From the NCBI GenBank assembly GCA_963748005.1, contig CAVVHH010000002.1:124001-188000 (forward strand): a stretch of DNA of 64,000 nucleotides, read 5' to 3'. The notes beneath the pieces were generated by a model. That model was not told the DNA's origin. It did not search any database and saw nothing but the letters and a program-made list of their open reading frames with translations. The translations under genes were made by a program, and so were the position numbers. Positions 26,283-35,244 of this stretch are shown piece after piece; position 1 is the stretch's first letter, and every line of letters begins with the position of its first letter. The DNA comes from CAILZL01 sp963748005. Lineage in GTDB: Bacteria; Pseudomonadota; Gammaproteobacteria; Steroidobacterales; Steroidobacteraceae.

Positions 26283-28202
26283 CTACTTGCTGAGAAACAG
26301 ATCATGAATCAGCATCGTCGATAGGATGGCCATAAAAGCCATATTGTCAGCAAAGCCTATGGCGCGCCCAGACTGACACTTCGCTACCAGGTGTGATACG
26401 GCCTTCGGGTTAAAAATGCCAACATCCGCGATTCTTGATGGCCTCAGCAGCGATTCAACCAACTGCGTTGGACGTCCATCGGAAAAGAATGCCTGGCTGT
26501 CCGGTGACCGATAGGGCTGCTTGACCCTATTAGCCACTTGAGCCGGCAGCACATCCTTCATCGCCTGGCGCAGTACAGCTTTTTCGTGCAGGCCTCGCAA
26601 CTTGTACGACGGCGGCAGGCGATTGGCAAACTCGACGACGCGATGGTCAAGAAATGGCACTCGACATTCCACAGAATTGGCCATGGCCACCCGATCCCCC
26701 TGCGACGCCAGCAAGTATCCAGACAGCAGCACCTTTGCCTCGATGTATTGATCGCGACTCAAGCCAGGCCAGTGTGAGAACTGCGAAGGTAATACCGACT
26801 CCAGATCCGCCTCACCTACCCCCGAATTCGCAAGCCCGGCGGCGTCGGATGACAGGAACCGGAACACCCTAGCTGTCGTGTCCCATCTTTGTCGATGTGC
26901 ATAGTGTGGACTGCCTGTGTCGGCCAGCTCCTTGCCGAAGAAGGACTTTGTGTAGGCCGGCGTGCCTACCGGGGAGTTCTGCAGATAGGGATACAGACGA
27001 TCAAACAATCGCGGACGACAGGCAGAATTTGGTTGACGGGACCAGAAGCGGCGTATCTTTGCTTCCTTGAAAACATCATAGCCGGCAAATATCTCATCAG
27101 CACCTTCACCAGACAGCACCACCTTGAACCCTGCGTTGCGTACTGATGCCGACAGCAGCATCAATGGCACGGGCCCTGACCTTACAATGGGCGTTTCACA
27201 ATGCTCGATAACCGCCCTGAATGACTCGGCGATGTCGCTCTTGGCACATGCGACCGAGGTATGCTCCGTGCCAAGATAGCTGGTCATTAACTGCTGATAG
27301 GGACTTTCATCAAACTCTGAGTCTTCAAAAGTCACAGAGAATGTGCGCAGCCGCATATCTGATTGCCGCCGGATCAAGCTTGCGATAATCGCTGAGTCCA
27401 GCCCACCGCTCAGGTAAGCACCAACCGGGACGTCCGCCCTCAGCTGGAGCCGCACCGCATCTTCAAGGAGAAACCGCAGCTCATCTGCCGCGTCCTGGAA
27501 TGATCCACGGTAGAGTTCATCGGCAGACGGGAACAACCAATCCCAGTACTTGTGCAGGGAAACTCCCGCTTCAGTACAGATCAGCATGTGTCCAGGCGGG
27601 ACAGCCGCAACACCGCCAAATACAGTGGTTTCACCGATCGTTGTCCACAGTGCAAAAACCTGTGACAGCCCACGATAGTCAAAGCCAACGGCTTGCCTTG
27701 TCACCGCCAGCAGGGACTTTACTTCCGAGCCAAACAGCAAGCGGTTACCATCCCGATGATAAAAGAGCGGCCTGATTCCCACCCGATCACGGACCAGAAT
27801 CAATTTTCGCGTCTTTGAATCCCACAGAGCAATCGCAAATTGGCCGTTCAAATGCTCTACAAATCGCTCACCGTACTCCTCATACGCATGCACGATTACC
27901 TCCGTATCTGAGGCCGTACGAAACACATGCCCAACACGCTTGAGCTGATCCCGCAATTCTATGTAGTTGAAAATTTCCCCATTGAAGACCGTCCAGACGG
28001 ACTGGTCCTCGTTGGCAATCGGCTGATCACCGGTCGCAATATCAATAATGCTCAATCTGGCATGCGCAAGCCCCACAGAACCGCTCTCGAAGTATCCATA
28101 GCCATCCGGTCCACGATGCTTAAGCGTATGAATCATGGTCGTCAAACACTCACGGGTCACTGGCTCGCCGTCGTTAGTCAATACTCCCGCGATTCCGCAC
28201 AC
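26283..28202 (-). CDS. Asparagine-synthase-like glutamine amidotransferase
   Basis: 639 residues. The GTG start is followed directly by the nucleophile Cys2 (MCGIAGVLTN). The class II glutaminase domain runs to about 210 (KHRGPDGYGYF, WTVFNGEIFNYIELRDQL, LVRDRVGIRPLFY), and the synthetase domain carries the PP-loop GAYLSGGLDSAIIAS (SGGLDS 265-270). FKVVLSGEGADEIFAGYD and ANSVECRVPFLDHRVVEFAN match the AsnB family. In surface-polysaccharide and exosortase A loci such proteins probably amidate a sugar acid or acyl group. It is the promoter-proximal gene of the minus-strand module ending at 23444. No strong Shine-Dalgarno is seen. Confidence 0.92.
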   Translation of the reverse strand: MCGIAGVLTNDGEPVTRECLTTMIHTLKHRGPDGYGYFESGSVGLAHARLSIIDIATGDQPIANEDQSVWTVFNGEIFNYIELRDQLKRVGHVFRTASDTEVIVHAYEEYGERFVEHLNGQFAIALWDSKTRKLILVRDRVGIRPLFYHRDGNRLLFGSEVKSLLAVTRQAVGFDYRGLSQVFALWTTIGETTVFGGVAAVPPGHMLICTEAGVSLHKYWDWLFPSADELYRGSFQDAADELRFLLEDAVRLQLRADVPVGAYLSGGLDSAIIASLIRRQSDMRLRTFSVTFEDSEFDESPYQQLMTSYLGTEHTSVACAKSDIAESFRAVIEHCETPIVRSGPVPLMLLSASVRNAGFKVVLSGEGADEIFAGYDVFKEAKIRRFWSRQPNSACRPRLFDRLYPYLQNSPVGTPAYTKSFFGKELADTGSPHYAHRQRWDTTARVFRFLSSDAAGLANSGVGEADLESVLPSQFSHWPGLSRDQYIEAKVLLSGYLLASQGDRVAMANSVECRVPFLDHRVVEFANRLPPSYKLRGLHEKAVLRQAMKDVLPAQVANRVKQPYRSPDSQAFFSDGRPTQLVESLLRPSRIADVGIFNPKAVSHLVAKCQSGRAIGFADNMAFMAILSTMLIHDLFLSK

Positions 28203-28549
28203 TCTAATGATTCCAAGTAAGGATCGGCATATCCGAACAATAAAAGTAAAAAGCGAAAATCCGCCGAACGTTGCTAATAAGTTACACTAGGAGCATAAGA
28301 TCTTGGCGTAAGCGTCCAACTGCTCATTCTGGCGTTGTATAATTCACGAAGTGGCAGCATCAAGAAGTGAATTCAGCCAACGGCCTATCACCACACACCA
28401 TTACTTGAGCTGCCTGAACTCGCCTTGTATTAACCGAGACGACTCTTGAACCTTGCTTGGCGCGAGTATAATTGATTGCCAGGCCAGCCCGGAGAGGCTA
28501 TTTCACTGCAAGTCAGTTATGGGTAGATTCCTTGCAGCACAAAAAGAAG
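28203..28549. other. Intergenic region with candidate promoters
   Basis: 347 bases without a supported gene. For the amidotransferase module, a minus-strand candidate is TTGGAC (28314-28319), 16 bases, TATGCT (28292-28297), about 90 bases before the GTG at 28202. Two perfect TATAAT boxes on the plus strand (28338-28343; 28467-28472, the latter 15 bases after TTGAAC) point toward no plus-strand gene nearby. Confidence 0.35.
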
Positions 28550-29590
28550 TCACGACTGAGCCGTGGTTGGCGCCACAATTCTAGCCTTTCCATGACTAAT
28601 GAGTGCATAAGCAAACGCCGCGCTGCTATACAGATAATATATCTGATGCATCATAAACGCTCTTAAGGCGAACAACACGCCACGCAGTCTAGCGAAAAAT
28701 ACAATAAACTCGGCATTGGCCATCATTGTAATGCCAAGCACCGACGCCACCGCCAATACATTAACCAACCCGATTACCCAGCCAAGCAACACCAAAAGCA
28801 GAATCCCTGACAGGCCTGCACGCAACCTCTCTGACATCCCGACGTTCAAATCGTTGGTGAGCTGCTTACGCTCAAACATCAAACGGCTCCAAGGAATCGC
28901 GCGCCTGAAAACCTCCGTATGAATGAGATTCACAAAACGCCAGACTTTAAGATGTGTTCCCTGCAATTCCGGATTAAAAACAATCCGGTAACCTTTTTCC
29001 GTCAGCCGATACCCCAATTCAATGTCTTCGATAGAGGGCACCTTATAGCGATCTACATCAAATCCACCAACCTCAAGGAATTCCTTGCGCCTGACCGCGC
29101 CACAACCAGCCCAAAATGTGTCTGGATGTTCGTTGGCGCGCCGGTGATAGTATCGATGCACCAGATTTTTGTACTGGGAAAGAAAGTTCTGGGCCGCCGG
29201 ATTGCTGTCATAACAACCAAACACCGCAACACATCCAGTGCTGATGATTGATGCCTGCAATGCCTTCCCTGCGTTCTGCAACACCACCACATCCGAATCG
29301 ACAAACCACAGATAATCACCCCCCGCCACACTGGCGGCCAGATTCCGAGCGCCACCCGGACCCATGTTCTTCGGCGTCTGCAATAGGCGTATACCCGCAA
29401 AGCTGCTCACCAACTCTCGACTGCGATCAGTTGAACAGTCATCGACCACGATTAACTCATCAACCAAGCCAGCCTGAAGCATGCTGAACAATGGCGCCAG
29501 CGAAAGCGGCAGCAGCTTCTCTGCGTTATATACCGGCATCACAACACTGATACTAGGTCTTCGGCTGCCCTGGACTTGTTGGCCAGTCAT
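28550..29590 (-). CDS. Glycosyltransferase family 2
   Basis: 346 residues from ATG at 29590, chosen because AGGAG lies six bases upstream; the frame reaches a TTG at 29614. The GT-A domain opens with SISVVMPVYNAEKLLPLSLA, then ELIVVDDCSTDRSRELV, YLWFVDSDVVVLQ (the DxD-like metal site), and the family's GGFDVDRYKVPSIEDIELGY (catalytic ED). Two or three membrane helices at the C-terminus (LSGILLLVLLGWVIGLVNVL and following) anchor it to the inner membrane. It adds a sugar to the lipid-linked repeat unit; donor unknown. Confidence 0.93.
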   Translation of the reverse strand: MTGQQVQGSRRPSISVVMPVYNAEKLLPLSLAPLFSMLQAGLVDELIVVDDCSTDRSRELVSSFAGIRLLQTPKNMGPGGARNLAASVAGGDYLWFVDSDVVVLQNAGKALQASIISTGCVAVFGCYDSNPAAQNFLSQYKNLVHRYYHRRANEHPDTFWAGCGAVRRKEFLEVGGFDVDRYKVPSIEDIELGYRLTEKGYRIVFNPELQGTHLKVWRFVNLIHTEVFRRAIPWSRLMFERKQLTNDLNVGMSERLRAGLSGILLLVLLGWVIGLVNVLAVASVLGITMMANAEFIVFFARLRGVLFALRAFMMHQIYYLYSSAAFAYALISHGKARIVAPTTAQS

Positions 29591-29764
29591 TACGGCTCCT
29601 GGTACGATATTCAAGCGCCGCTTGGCGCGGATTTAATAGCCAGAACATTCAACCCAACAGAACGGCATCAACAGAACCGACGCCATTTCCGATCAACTAT
29701 GCGGGCAACGCCTCCAGCTTGAAAATCAGTCGGCGCGCCTGTTCGGTGTAACACAAGTACAGGG

Positions 29765-31261
29765 TCACGCCACTGAACCACTTTTTGAGATTTTTCCGGG
29801 CTTATAGTGATCACGACGAGTAACCTCGTCAGCCTTTATTTCTTCGTGGTACTCCTGTTCGGTATTTACAGCCATGTAATCAACCTCCTCACCCAAGAGT
29901 CTCCGCCCCAGCAGAAGCCCCATCTCAATTGAGTGATCTGCATTGTTGTACCGGAACGTTCCACCTCTGCCAACGATGCACAACCCAGGCATCGTGCCCA
30001 GCCACTGGCGAATAAGTTCAATGTTCCCCGCATAGGTCAGATCATAGACAGGATATGCATACCCTGTTCGAATCACATTCCAGCCAACCACTTCGTCACG
30101 CTTCACGAACTTGAGTTTATCAACAAGATCGGTAACACAACGCTCTACCAGCTGTGCATCTGCCATATTCCAGATCTCATCACCGATTGTGCAGAAGCAC
30201 TCAAGCACCAGAGAAGTATGATCATCGTCCGGGACCATGGCCTTGCTCCAGTTTTTTGGCTCATGCAGACGACCAAAAATAATGTCTCGATCCTGGACAT
30301 ACAGCCAAGTATCTCTCGACACCTGTTTACGCTTCAGCTTTACGTTGATTGTAACCAGATCTCTGAATTTCAGAACTTTTGCCGCTTCGAGCACTTTCGG
30401 CTCTGCCTTAGGGGTAATGATCTGCGCCAGCAGCCCCAGAGGAATCGTTGAGACCACATCCGTTGCACGAATCACCTGCTCACCCTGGGCGGACTCGTAA
30501 ATCACATCGATCTGATTTGGCCCATGATAGACAATACCTGTGACACGGCTATTGAGCGCTACCGCATTGCCTTGGGACGCGATATCCTCTGCCATTCTCT
30601 CCGTAATTCGCATGTAGCCATCCCTTGGATACATGAACTCTTCAACCAAGCTCTTGGCCGACGAAGCACGAGCAGCAAGCGCCTCCTGCACTACGGTCCA
30701 GATGTTCAAGCCTTTGCTACGCTGAGACACCCAGTCGGCTGACAGCTGATGACATGGCAGACCCCACAGCTTCTCCGTGTATTGCTCAAAAAACATCTTG
30801 TACAGCGTCTTGCCAAACTGAGCCTTGTAAGCATCTTCGATATTTTTGATCGGCTTATCCAGCAAGCCATAGCGAACCGCCGCATCAACAAACGTAAAAC
30901 CAGCACTCAGAATTTTGAAAAATCCAGTCTTCTTGACAACATCGCCAAACTCTACCGGGTAATTGTAGTACTCACCGCCATAGTAGATTCTGCTGATGCG
31001 CTCGACCATGACAATCTCGTCAGCCATGAGGCGACGAAACCAATTATTTAGGTATTCATTCTTGGTGAACCACCGATGACCACCGAGATCAAACTTGTAC
31101 CCTGCATCTTCCACAGTTCTACACAACCCACCCACATAACTGTTCTTCTCCAGAACTGTCACCTTGGCTCCATTGAGAGAGAGCTCGTGCCCCGTAGCAA
31201 GACCTGCCGGCCCAGCACCAAGTATCACGACATGCTTTTGGCCCACGTGCGAAGTGCTCAT
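29765..31261 (-). CDS. FAD-dependent UDP-galactopyranose-mutase/protoporphyrinogen-oxidase-like protein
   Basis: 498 residues. The dinucleotide-binding motif VVILGAGPAGLATGHELS is followed by VTVLEKNSYVGGLCRTVEDA and FDLGGHRWFTKNEYLNNWF. The C-terminal FAD contact is CIVGRGGTFRYNNADHSIEM. Proteins of this group in polysaccharide loci are annotated as protoporphyrinogen oxidase or UDP-galactopyranose-mutase relatives; they probably act on a nucleotide or lipid-linked sugar. Its ATG overlaps the stop of the small membrane protein encoded upstream, so they are co-translated. A more distant paralogue is at 56521-57942. Confidence 0.88.
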   Translation of the reverse strand: MSTSHVGQKHVVILGAGPAGLATGHELSLNGAKVTVLEKNSYVGGLCRTVEDAGYKFDLGGHRWFTKNEYLNNWFRRLMADEIVMVERISRIYYGGEYYNYPVEFGDVVKKTGFFKILSAGFTFVDAAVRYGLLDKPIKNIEDAYKAQFGKTLYKMFFEQYTEKLWGLPCHQLSADWVSQRSKGLNIWTVVQEALAARASSAKSLVEEFMYPRDGYMRITERMAEDIASQGNAVALNSRVTGIVYHGPNQIDVIYESAQGEQVIRATDVVSTIPLGLLAQIITPKAEPKVLEAAKVLKFRDLVTINVKLKRKQVSRDTWLYVQDRDIIFGRLHEPKNWSKAMVPDDDHTSLVLECFCTIGDEIWNMADAQLVERCVTDLVDKLKFVKRDEVVGWNVIRTGYAYPVYDLTYAGNIELIRQWLGTMPGLCIVGRGGTFRYNNADHSIEMGLLLGRRLLGEEVDYMAVNTEQEYHEEIKADEVTRRDHYKPGKISKSGSVA

Positions 31262-31896
31262 TGGTCGATCGCCCGGCGCCGACGCGCTAATTTGTTGTAG
31301 ATACTTCCCAGAAGCGTAGCCAGCGCATAACAGATCAGAAACAATCCGATTGCTCCCGCGATGCTTCCCATAAAGCTCACTGAGTATCCGGGTAGGTATT
31401 GCCCCAGCAGAGCAGCATGCTCACTTTGATCTGCAGTTCCTCTGATGACCAACCAGTTGGTCATCAGAAACAATTGCAACGAGAATGTCGCGCCTACTGC
31501 AACACCAAGTGCGTGCGCCTGAATTACAAAAGTCGGCACACGCATCGACTCAACGGCATATCCGGAATTCAGATATCGCTGCACTCGAGAGACCAGCGAT
31601 CTGGCATACGATTCATACATGACCCACCCGCACACCCAGCCATACAGGGCCGCCCACAGCGCACCCACCCAGGCCCCTCCCCATGTCACCGAGTATCCGG
31701 GAAAGAAGGTCCCCAGTATCTGCAGCGTCACACCAACATTCGAGCCGCCGCGAAGCAACAAAGCTACTGTCGCCATAAATATGACGCCAGCAGACACAGT
31801 CGCAGCTATCCATGCAGCAATTCTTGCATTTAGACTAACAACTCTTTGGAGCAGCGCATTTTCCTCATCACTGAGGACCCCAGTAGAGCTTGTCAT
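31258..31896 (-). CDS. Membrane protein with two PGYSV repeats, unknown function
   Basis: 212 residues from ATG at 31896; the frame extends upstream into the neighbouring gene, which argues for this start or for a GTG five codons before it. A basic soluble N-terminal stretch leads into four or more transmembrane helices. The motif FFPGYSVTWGGAWVGALWAA is repeated as YLPGYSVSFMGSIAGAIGLF, each after a hydrophobic helix and an extracytoplasmic loop, so the protein looks like an internal duplication. The 119-residue protein encoded next to it has one copy. Its stop overlaps the flavoprotein start. I do not recognise the family; an accessory role to the flavoprotein or to sugar-lipid handling is a guess. 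Confidence 0.75.
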   Translation of the reverse strand: MTSSTGVLSDEENALLQRVVSLNARIAAWIAATVSAGVIFMATVALLLRGGSNVGVTLQILGTFFPGYSVTWGGAWVGALWAALYGWVCGWVMYESYARSLVSRVQRYLNSGYAVESMRVPTFVIQAHALGVAVGATFSLQLFLMTNWLVIRGTADQSEHAALLGQYLPGYSVSFMGSIAGAIGLFLICYALATLLGSIYNKLARRRRAIDQ

Positions 31897-31907
31897 CGCT
31901 TGATCAA

Positions 31908-32267
31908 TCACAGGTCTGCTCCTTGGCGTCGCTCGATTAGAGAAACCATCAGAAACACAACATGTGACAGATTCCATCCGAAACCGAAGATAAAACCAGT
32001 TGCCGCACCAACAAAAAATCCGTAGAACGCACCTATGCTGCTCCCTAACCATGTCACGCTGTAACCCGGAAAATAATTCGATAACAGCTGCAAATGCGTA
32101 CCAACTGGCTCACCCGAATCATTACCACGCAGCACTAGGACGATCGTTGCGAGAAACACTACAAGACCCATTACCAATCCGGTCGCCACGACCAATGCCC
32201 GGACATCAAACCGTGCGAACGCCGTGCGAATGATCATTGCAGAGCGCTGTTCACTTTGACTTGTCAT
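31908..32267 (-). CDS. Small membrane protein with one PGYSV repeat, unknown function
   Basis: 119 residues, with GAGGG just upstream of the ATG. Two main helices (LVVATGLVMGLVVFLATIVL; IGAFYGFFVGAATGFIFGFG) flank the motif LLSNYFPGYSVTWLGSSIGA, which is shared with both halves of the 212-residue protein encoded 12 bases downstream. It probably forms a complex with it. No catalytic motif is seen. First gene of the three-gene unit that ends with the flavoprotein. Confidence 0.75.
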   Translation of the reverse strand: MTSQSEQRSAMIIRTAFARFDVRALVVATGLVMGLVVFLATIVLVLRGNDSGEPVGTHLQLLSNYFPGYSVTWLGSSIGAFYGFFVGAATGFIFGFGWNLSHVVFLMVSLIERRQGADL

Positions 32268-32427
32268 ATTCCCTCAACCGATTGCCCATTAAGCCAATGA
32301 ATTGAATGCACACAGCGTGGTCTGAGCCCATTCCGTGTAATTCTAGCCAGAACTGTATCCAAAATCGTGACTGCATTCATGTTTCTTAATCTCCGCAAGA
32401 GAACATTCATCCCATCGTCCAATGAAG

Positions 32428-34302
32428 TCATTCGACCCGACCACCTCCGCTTTCAGATATATCATCCAGTCTCACTACCTTGTAGCTGCCGTTGTCAAAC
32501 AATGCAGCGCCTGCGGAACTGTCCGAGTACAAGACGGCGTAAGTCGCCCCATACTGGCGACCCCGATCACTAAGTTCTAGCGAATTCTGGCGCCTATAAT
32601 TTGCCTCCATGCTCGCCAGTGCATCAAACCCGCCGCCCTCAGTTGGCCCGTAGAGACTCTGAATTCTCCGATACCAGGCACGAAGTCCACCGTCACTAAA
32701 TGGAATGCTCGTGAAATCAACTACCACAGCGCGGCCAGCCACCAGCCGAAACGATTCAAGCGACGGCGGTACAATCCAGATTGATCCCAACGGCGAATTC
32801 TGTGCTGCCCATCGGCCAATCTCATAATCCGCTCCATGCTGGTCGTCCAACGTAAGCCGTGGCAGAAGCTCACGAATGCTGGTCCTCGTGTCCGGTGCAA
32901 CGAGTACTACCAATCCCGCAATGCACGCAACGGGAATCAGAACGATCATTATCTTTCCATCGCGCTCTTCGCTTCGCCAACTCAATACGGTTGCGAACAG
33001 CGTCATTCCAATCATCATACGCATCATTGGCAAGTAACTAGCCGACTCCACCAACAACACCACCGATAGCACAAGTAAAAAGGCACTCAGTAAAACCCGA
33101 CGCTGCTGCCACCGTACAAGAATGGGCGCTTGTGTCATGTAAAAATATCCAAGCACTGCGAACAATACCAGTGGCTGTGCTTCTCCCGTCGCCAGCACTG
33201 GCATAAAGATGAGCATGCTCTCGAACGCATTGACGGTCTGAACCCGATCCACAAATCGCGCAAACAGCAAATAACCAATCCATTTGCACAGCAGTAGATT
33301 CCTGAACACTTGCGCTGTCACTGCGGTCCGCCATTCCAGCCCATCCACCAACAGCACTCCCGCGCCACAGATCAGAACAGTCAACAACACCATGCAAATC
33401 AGCTGCATTGTCACCATACTTGCCGGCCGTGTTCTGGTGCCCCACTGATATAGAAACAAGATACTTGCAACGAACAGCAATCCATTCAGTATATGCAGAC
33501 GCGGGAATTCGCCGAAAAAGTAATGATGCGGTGCGCGAAACTTCGCAAGAATTGCGACGAACTCCTGATCGGAGATCGCTCCGGCTGATACGTTAAGCAT
33601 TGGCAAAAACCAGGCATTGCCAACGATAATCAGGAACACAATTATCGATCCAGAAAGTCGCCCCCAATTGGTCTGTCGGCGTTGTGCCTGCCAATACTCA
33701 ATCCCTTGAACCAGCACGACAGCAGCGTACGCAATAGCGCCAATTTCCACACCGATCAGCGGATGCATCATGGAGCTCAATCCAAACATCACCCCCGCCG
33801 TTACGTACCGCTCGCTCAGTAGCAGCGTCACACCCATCAGGGCCAGCAAAATGGCCAAGTTCGCCGGCTGGAAGCTGTCAAACCGCAGGTAACCGGCGAG
33901 CCCAAGTGAAAAGCCGTCGTTAGCCACTACCATCAACGCTGCCAGCAACCCCGGAAGTACTCCTACCCCAAGTAGCCGGCGCGCGGCCCAATAGGTCAGG
34001 AATGCCAACCCGGCAGCCGCCAGCAGTGACATGACCAGCACCACCATCCAGATTGGCAACAGTTTCGAGCCTTGAGCCAACATCAGGCAGTAGTAGAATC
34101 TCGGGCCGAAGCCAATGGCGCTATCGACATAGAAATCGCCCCGCAGGTAGGACGGATCCAGTAACCTTCCCACCAGAGTCAGCTGCTCGACTTGATTGCC
34201 AAGACCAAATTGGTATCCAATCAAAGGCAGCATTGCCACAAGACAGAGCGCAGCAACTGAACGCCATTGAGTTACGTTAAACCAACTTGAAACCTGCTTC
34301 AT
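32428..34302 (-). CDS. Large polytopic membrane protein, unknown
   Basis: 624 residues from ATG at 34302; the frame extends 23 codons upstream into the divergent gene region. About 12 transmembrane helices fill residues 15-470. A small extracytoplasmic C-terminal domain follows (DDQHGADYEIGRWAAQNSPL, IWIVPPSLESFRLVAGRAVV, QYGATYAVLYSDSSAGAALF). The layout recalls GT-C-type enzymes or polymer-related membrane proteins; the first large loop has LRGDFYVDSAIGFGPRFYY with an acidic residue, but no certain GT-C motif. It ends a minus-strand block and faces the CDP-sugar genes head to head. Role inferred from context only. Confidence 0.75.
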   Translation of the reverse strand: MKQVSSWFNVTQWRSVAALCLVAMLPLIGYQFGLGNQVEQLTLVGRLLDPSYLRGDFYVDSAIGFGPRFYYCLMLAQGSKLLPIWMVVLVMSLLAAAGLAFLTYWAARRLLGVGVLPGLLAALMVVANDGFSLGLAGYLRFDSFQPANLAILLALMGVTLLLSERYVTAGVMFGLSSMMHPLIGVEIGAIAYAAVVLVQGIEYWQAQRRQTNWGRLSGSIIVFLIIVGNAWFLPMLNVSAGAISDQEFVAILAKFRAPHHYFFGEFPRLHILNGLLFVASILFLYQWGTRTRPASMVTMQLICMVLLTVLICGAGVLLVDGLEWRTAVTAQVFRNLLLCKWIGYLLFARFVDRVQTVNAFESMLIFMPVLATGEAQPLVLFAVLGYFYMTQAPILVRWQQRRVLLSAFLLVLSVVLLVESASYLPMMRMMIGMTLFATVLSWRSEERDGKIMIVLIPVACIAGLVVLVAPDTRTSIRELLPRLTLDDQHGADYEIGRWAAQNSPLGSIWIVPPSLESFRLVAGRAVVVDFTSIPFSDGGLRAWYRRIQSLYGPTEGGGFDALASMEANYRRQNSLELSDRGRQYGATYAVLYSDSSAGAALFDNGSYKVVRLDDISESGGGRVE

Positions 34303-34380
34303 ATGGCGACATCCACCTTTCAACGCCGATACGCCCGGGGACCAAGCGTGACTCACTTGCCGCACCCACAACGGGAATAC

Positions 34381-35244
34381 TTGACCATCATACTGACCGG
34401 TGCCAGCGGCTTCATTGGCAAAGCCGTGCAGCGGGTCGCAGCATGCCGCATGGACATTCGAGTCATTCCGCTAAAACTCCCCGACGCAATTGAATTTCTG
34501 CAAACCCTGCCCGCCTATTCCGCTGAAAAATACGCGGTAATCCATCTGGCGTGGCCCACGCCGATCAATAGAACACGCGATGTAGCATCGAATGATAGCG
34601 ACTGGATAACGTTTACAAACCAGAGCCTGCAGCTTCGCCTTGCCGCTGTTAGTCGGACTGCCTGGTTCATCGGCGCCGGAACCGGACTGGAAAACTGCCC
34701 CCCGGAACAAATGGCCAAACTCGGCGAGGTGTATGCGTCATATATGCGTAACAAGCTAGAGATTCGCCAGATCCTATCAGAAGGCAATGCTCACCAGTTT
34801 TCCTGGGCACGTCTGCATTTTATGTTTGGCCCCCACGAACGCCCGAATCGATTCGTACCCATGGCCATCAATGCCGGATTAACCGGCATCCCACTGCCGT
34901 GTGGTGATACGAACCGCCGGCGCAGCTGGCTTCATGTCGATGATGTGGCCTCCCTATTAATTGATTTTGCGCTTGATCCTTTAGAGGGGACCTGGGACCT
35001 CGCCAATCCACGACTGCTCTCGTTCAAACAACTGCTTGCCGTCATTGAACAGGCTATTCACAAAGAAATTACATTGACGCAGAACCCCTTGCGCACCAAT
35101 GACGATCTTCTGGAAAGCATCCCCCTGGCCAATCCAGCCCCTATATTGCCAGACGAAAGTTCAGTAGATGCCCGTCTGCTTGTAGGATTACAGCGTTATT
35201 CGTTTTGGCTGAACCAAGGACTCAGTGAGAGCGATCATGCTTAG
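34381..35244 (+). CDS. NAD-dependent epimerase/dehydratase (extended SDR)
   Basis: About 288 residues from TTG at 34381, which starts exactly at the Rossmann fold (LTIILTGASGFIGKAVQRVA) and has GGGA upstream. An ATG at 34303 in the same frame would add 26 residues with no domain character and would abut the divergent gene with no promoter space. The rest follows the extended-SDR pattern: YAVIHLAWPTPI, WFIGAGTGLENC, VYASYMRNKLEIRQI (YxxxK as YMRNK), and SWLHVDDVASLLIDF. It may be a 4-ketoreductase finishing the CDP-deoxy sugar made by neighbouring genes. The stop overlaps the methyltransferase start by eight bases. Confidence 0.85.
   Translation: MTIILTGASGFIGKAVQRVAACRMDIRVIPLKLPDAIEFLQTLPAYSAEKYAVIHLAWPTPINRTRDVASNDSDWITFTNQSLQLRLAAVSRTAWFIGAGTGLENCPPEQMAKLGEVYASYMRNKLEIRQILSEGNAHQFSWARLHFMFGPHERPNRFVPMAINAGLTGIPLPCGDTNRRRSWLHVDDVASLLIDFALDPLEGTWDLANPRLLSFKQLLAVIEQAIHKEITLTQNPLRTNDDLLESIPLANPAPILPDESSVDARLLVGLQRYSFWLNQGLSESDHA

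Noticed and set aside
28338..28472. Two perfect TATAAT boxes on the plus strand
   Set aside because: No plus-strand gene follows for about 6 kb, and the only -35-like partner is at 15-base spacing; could be a small RNA but nothing supports one.
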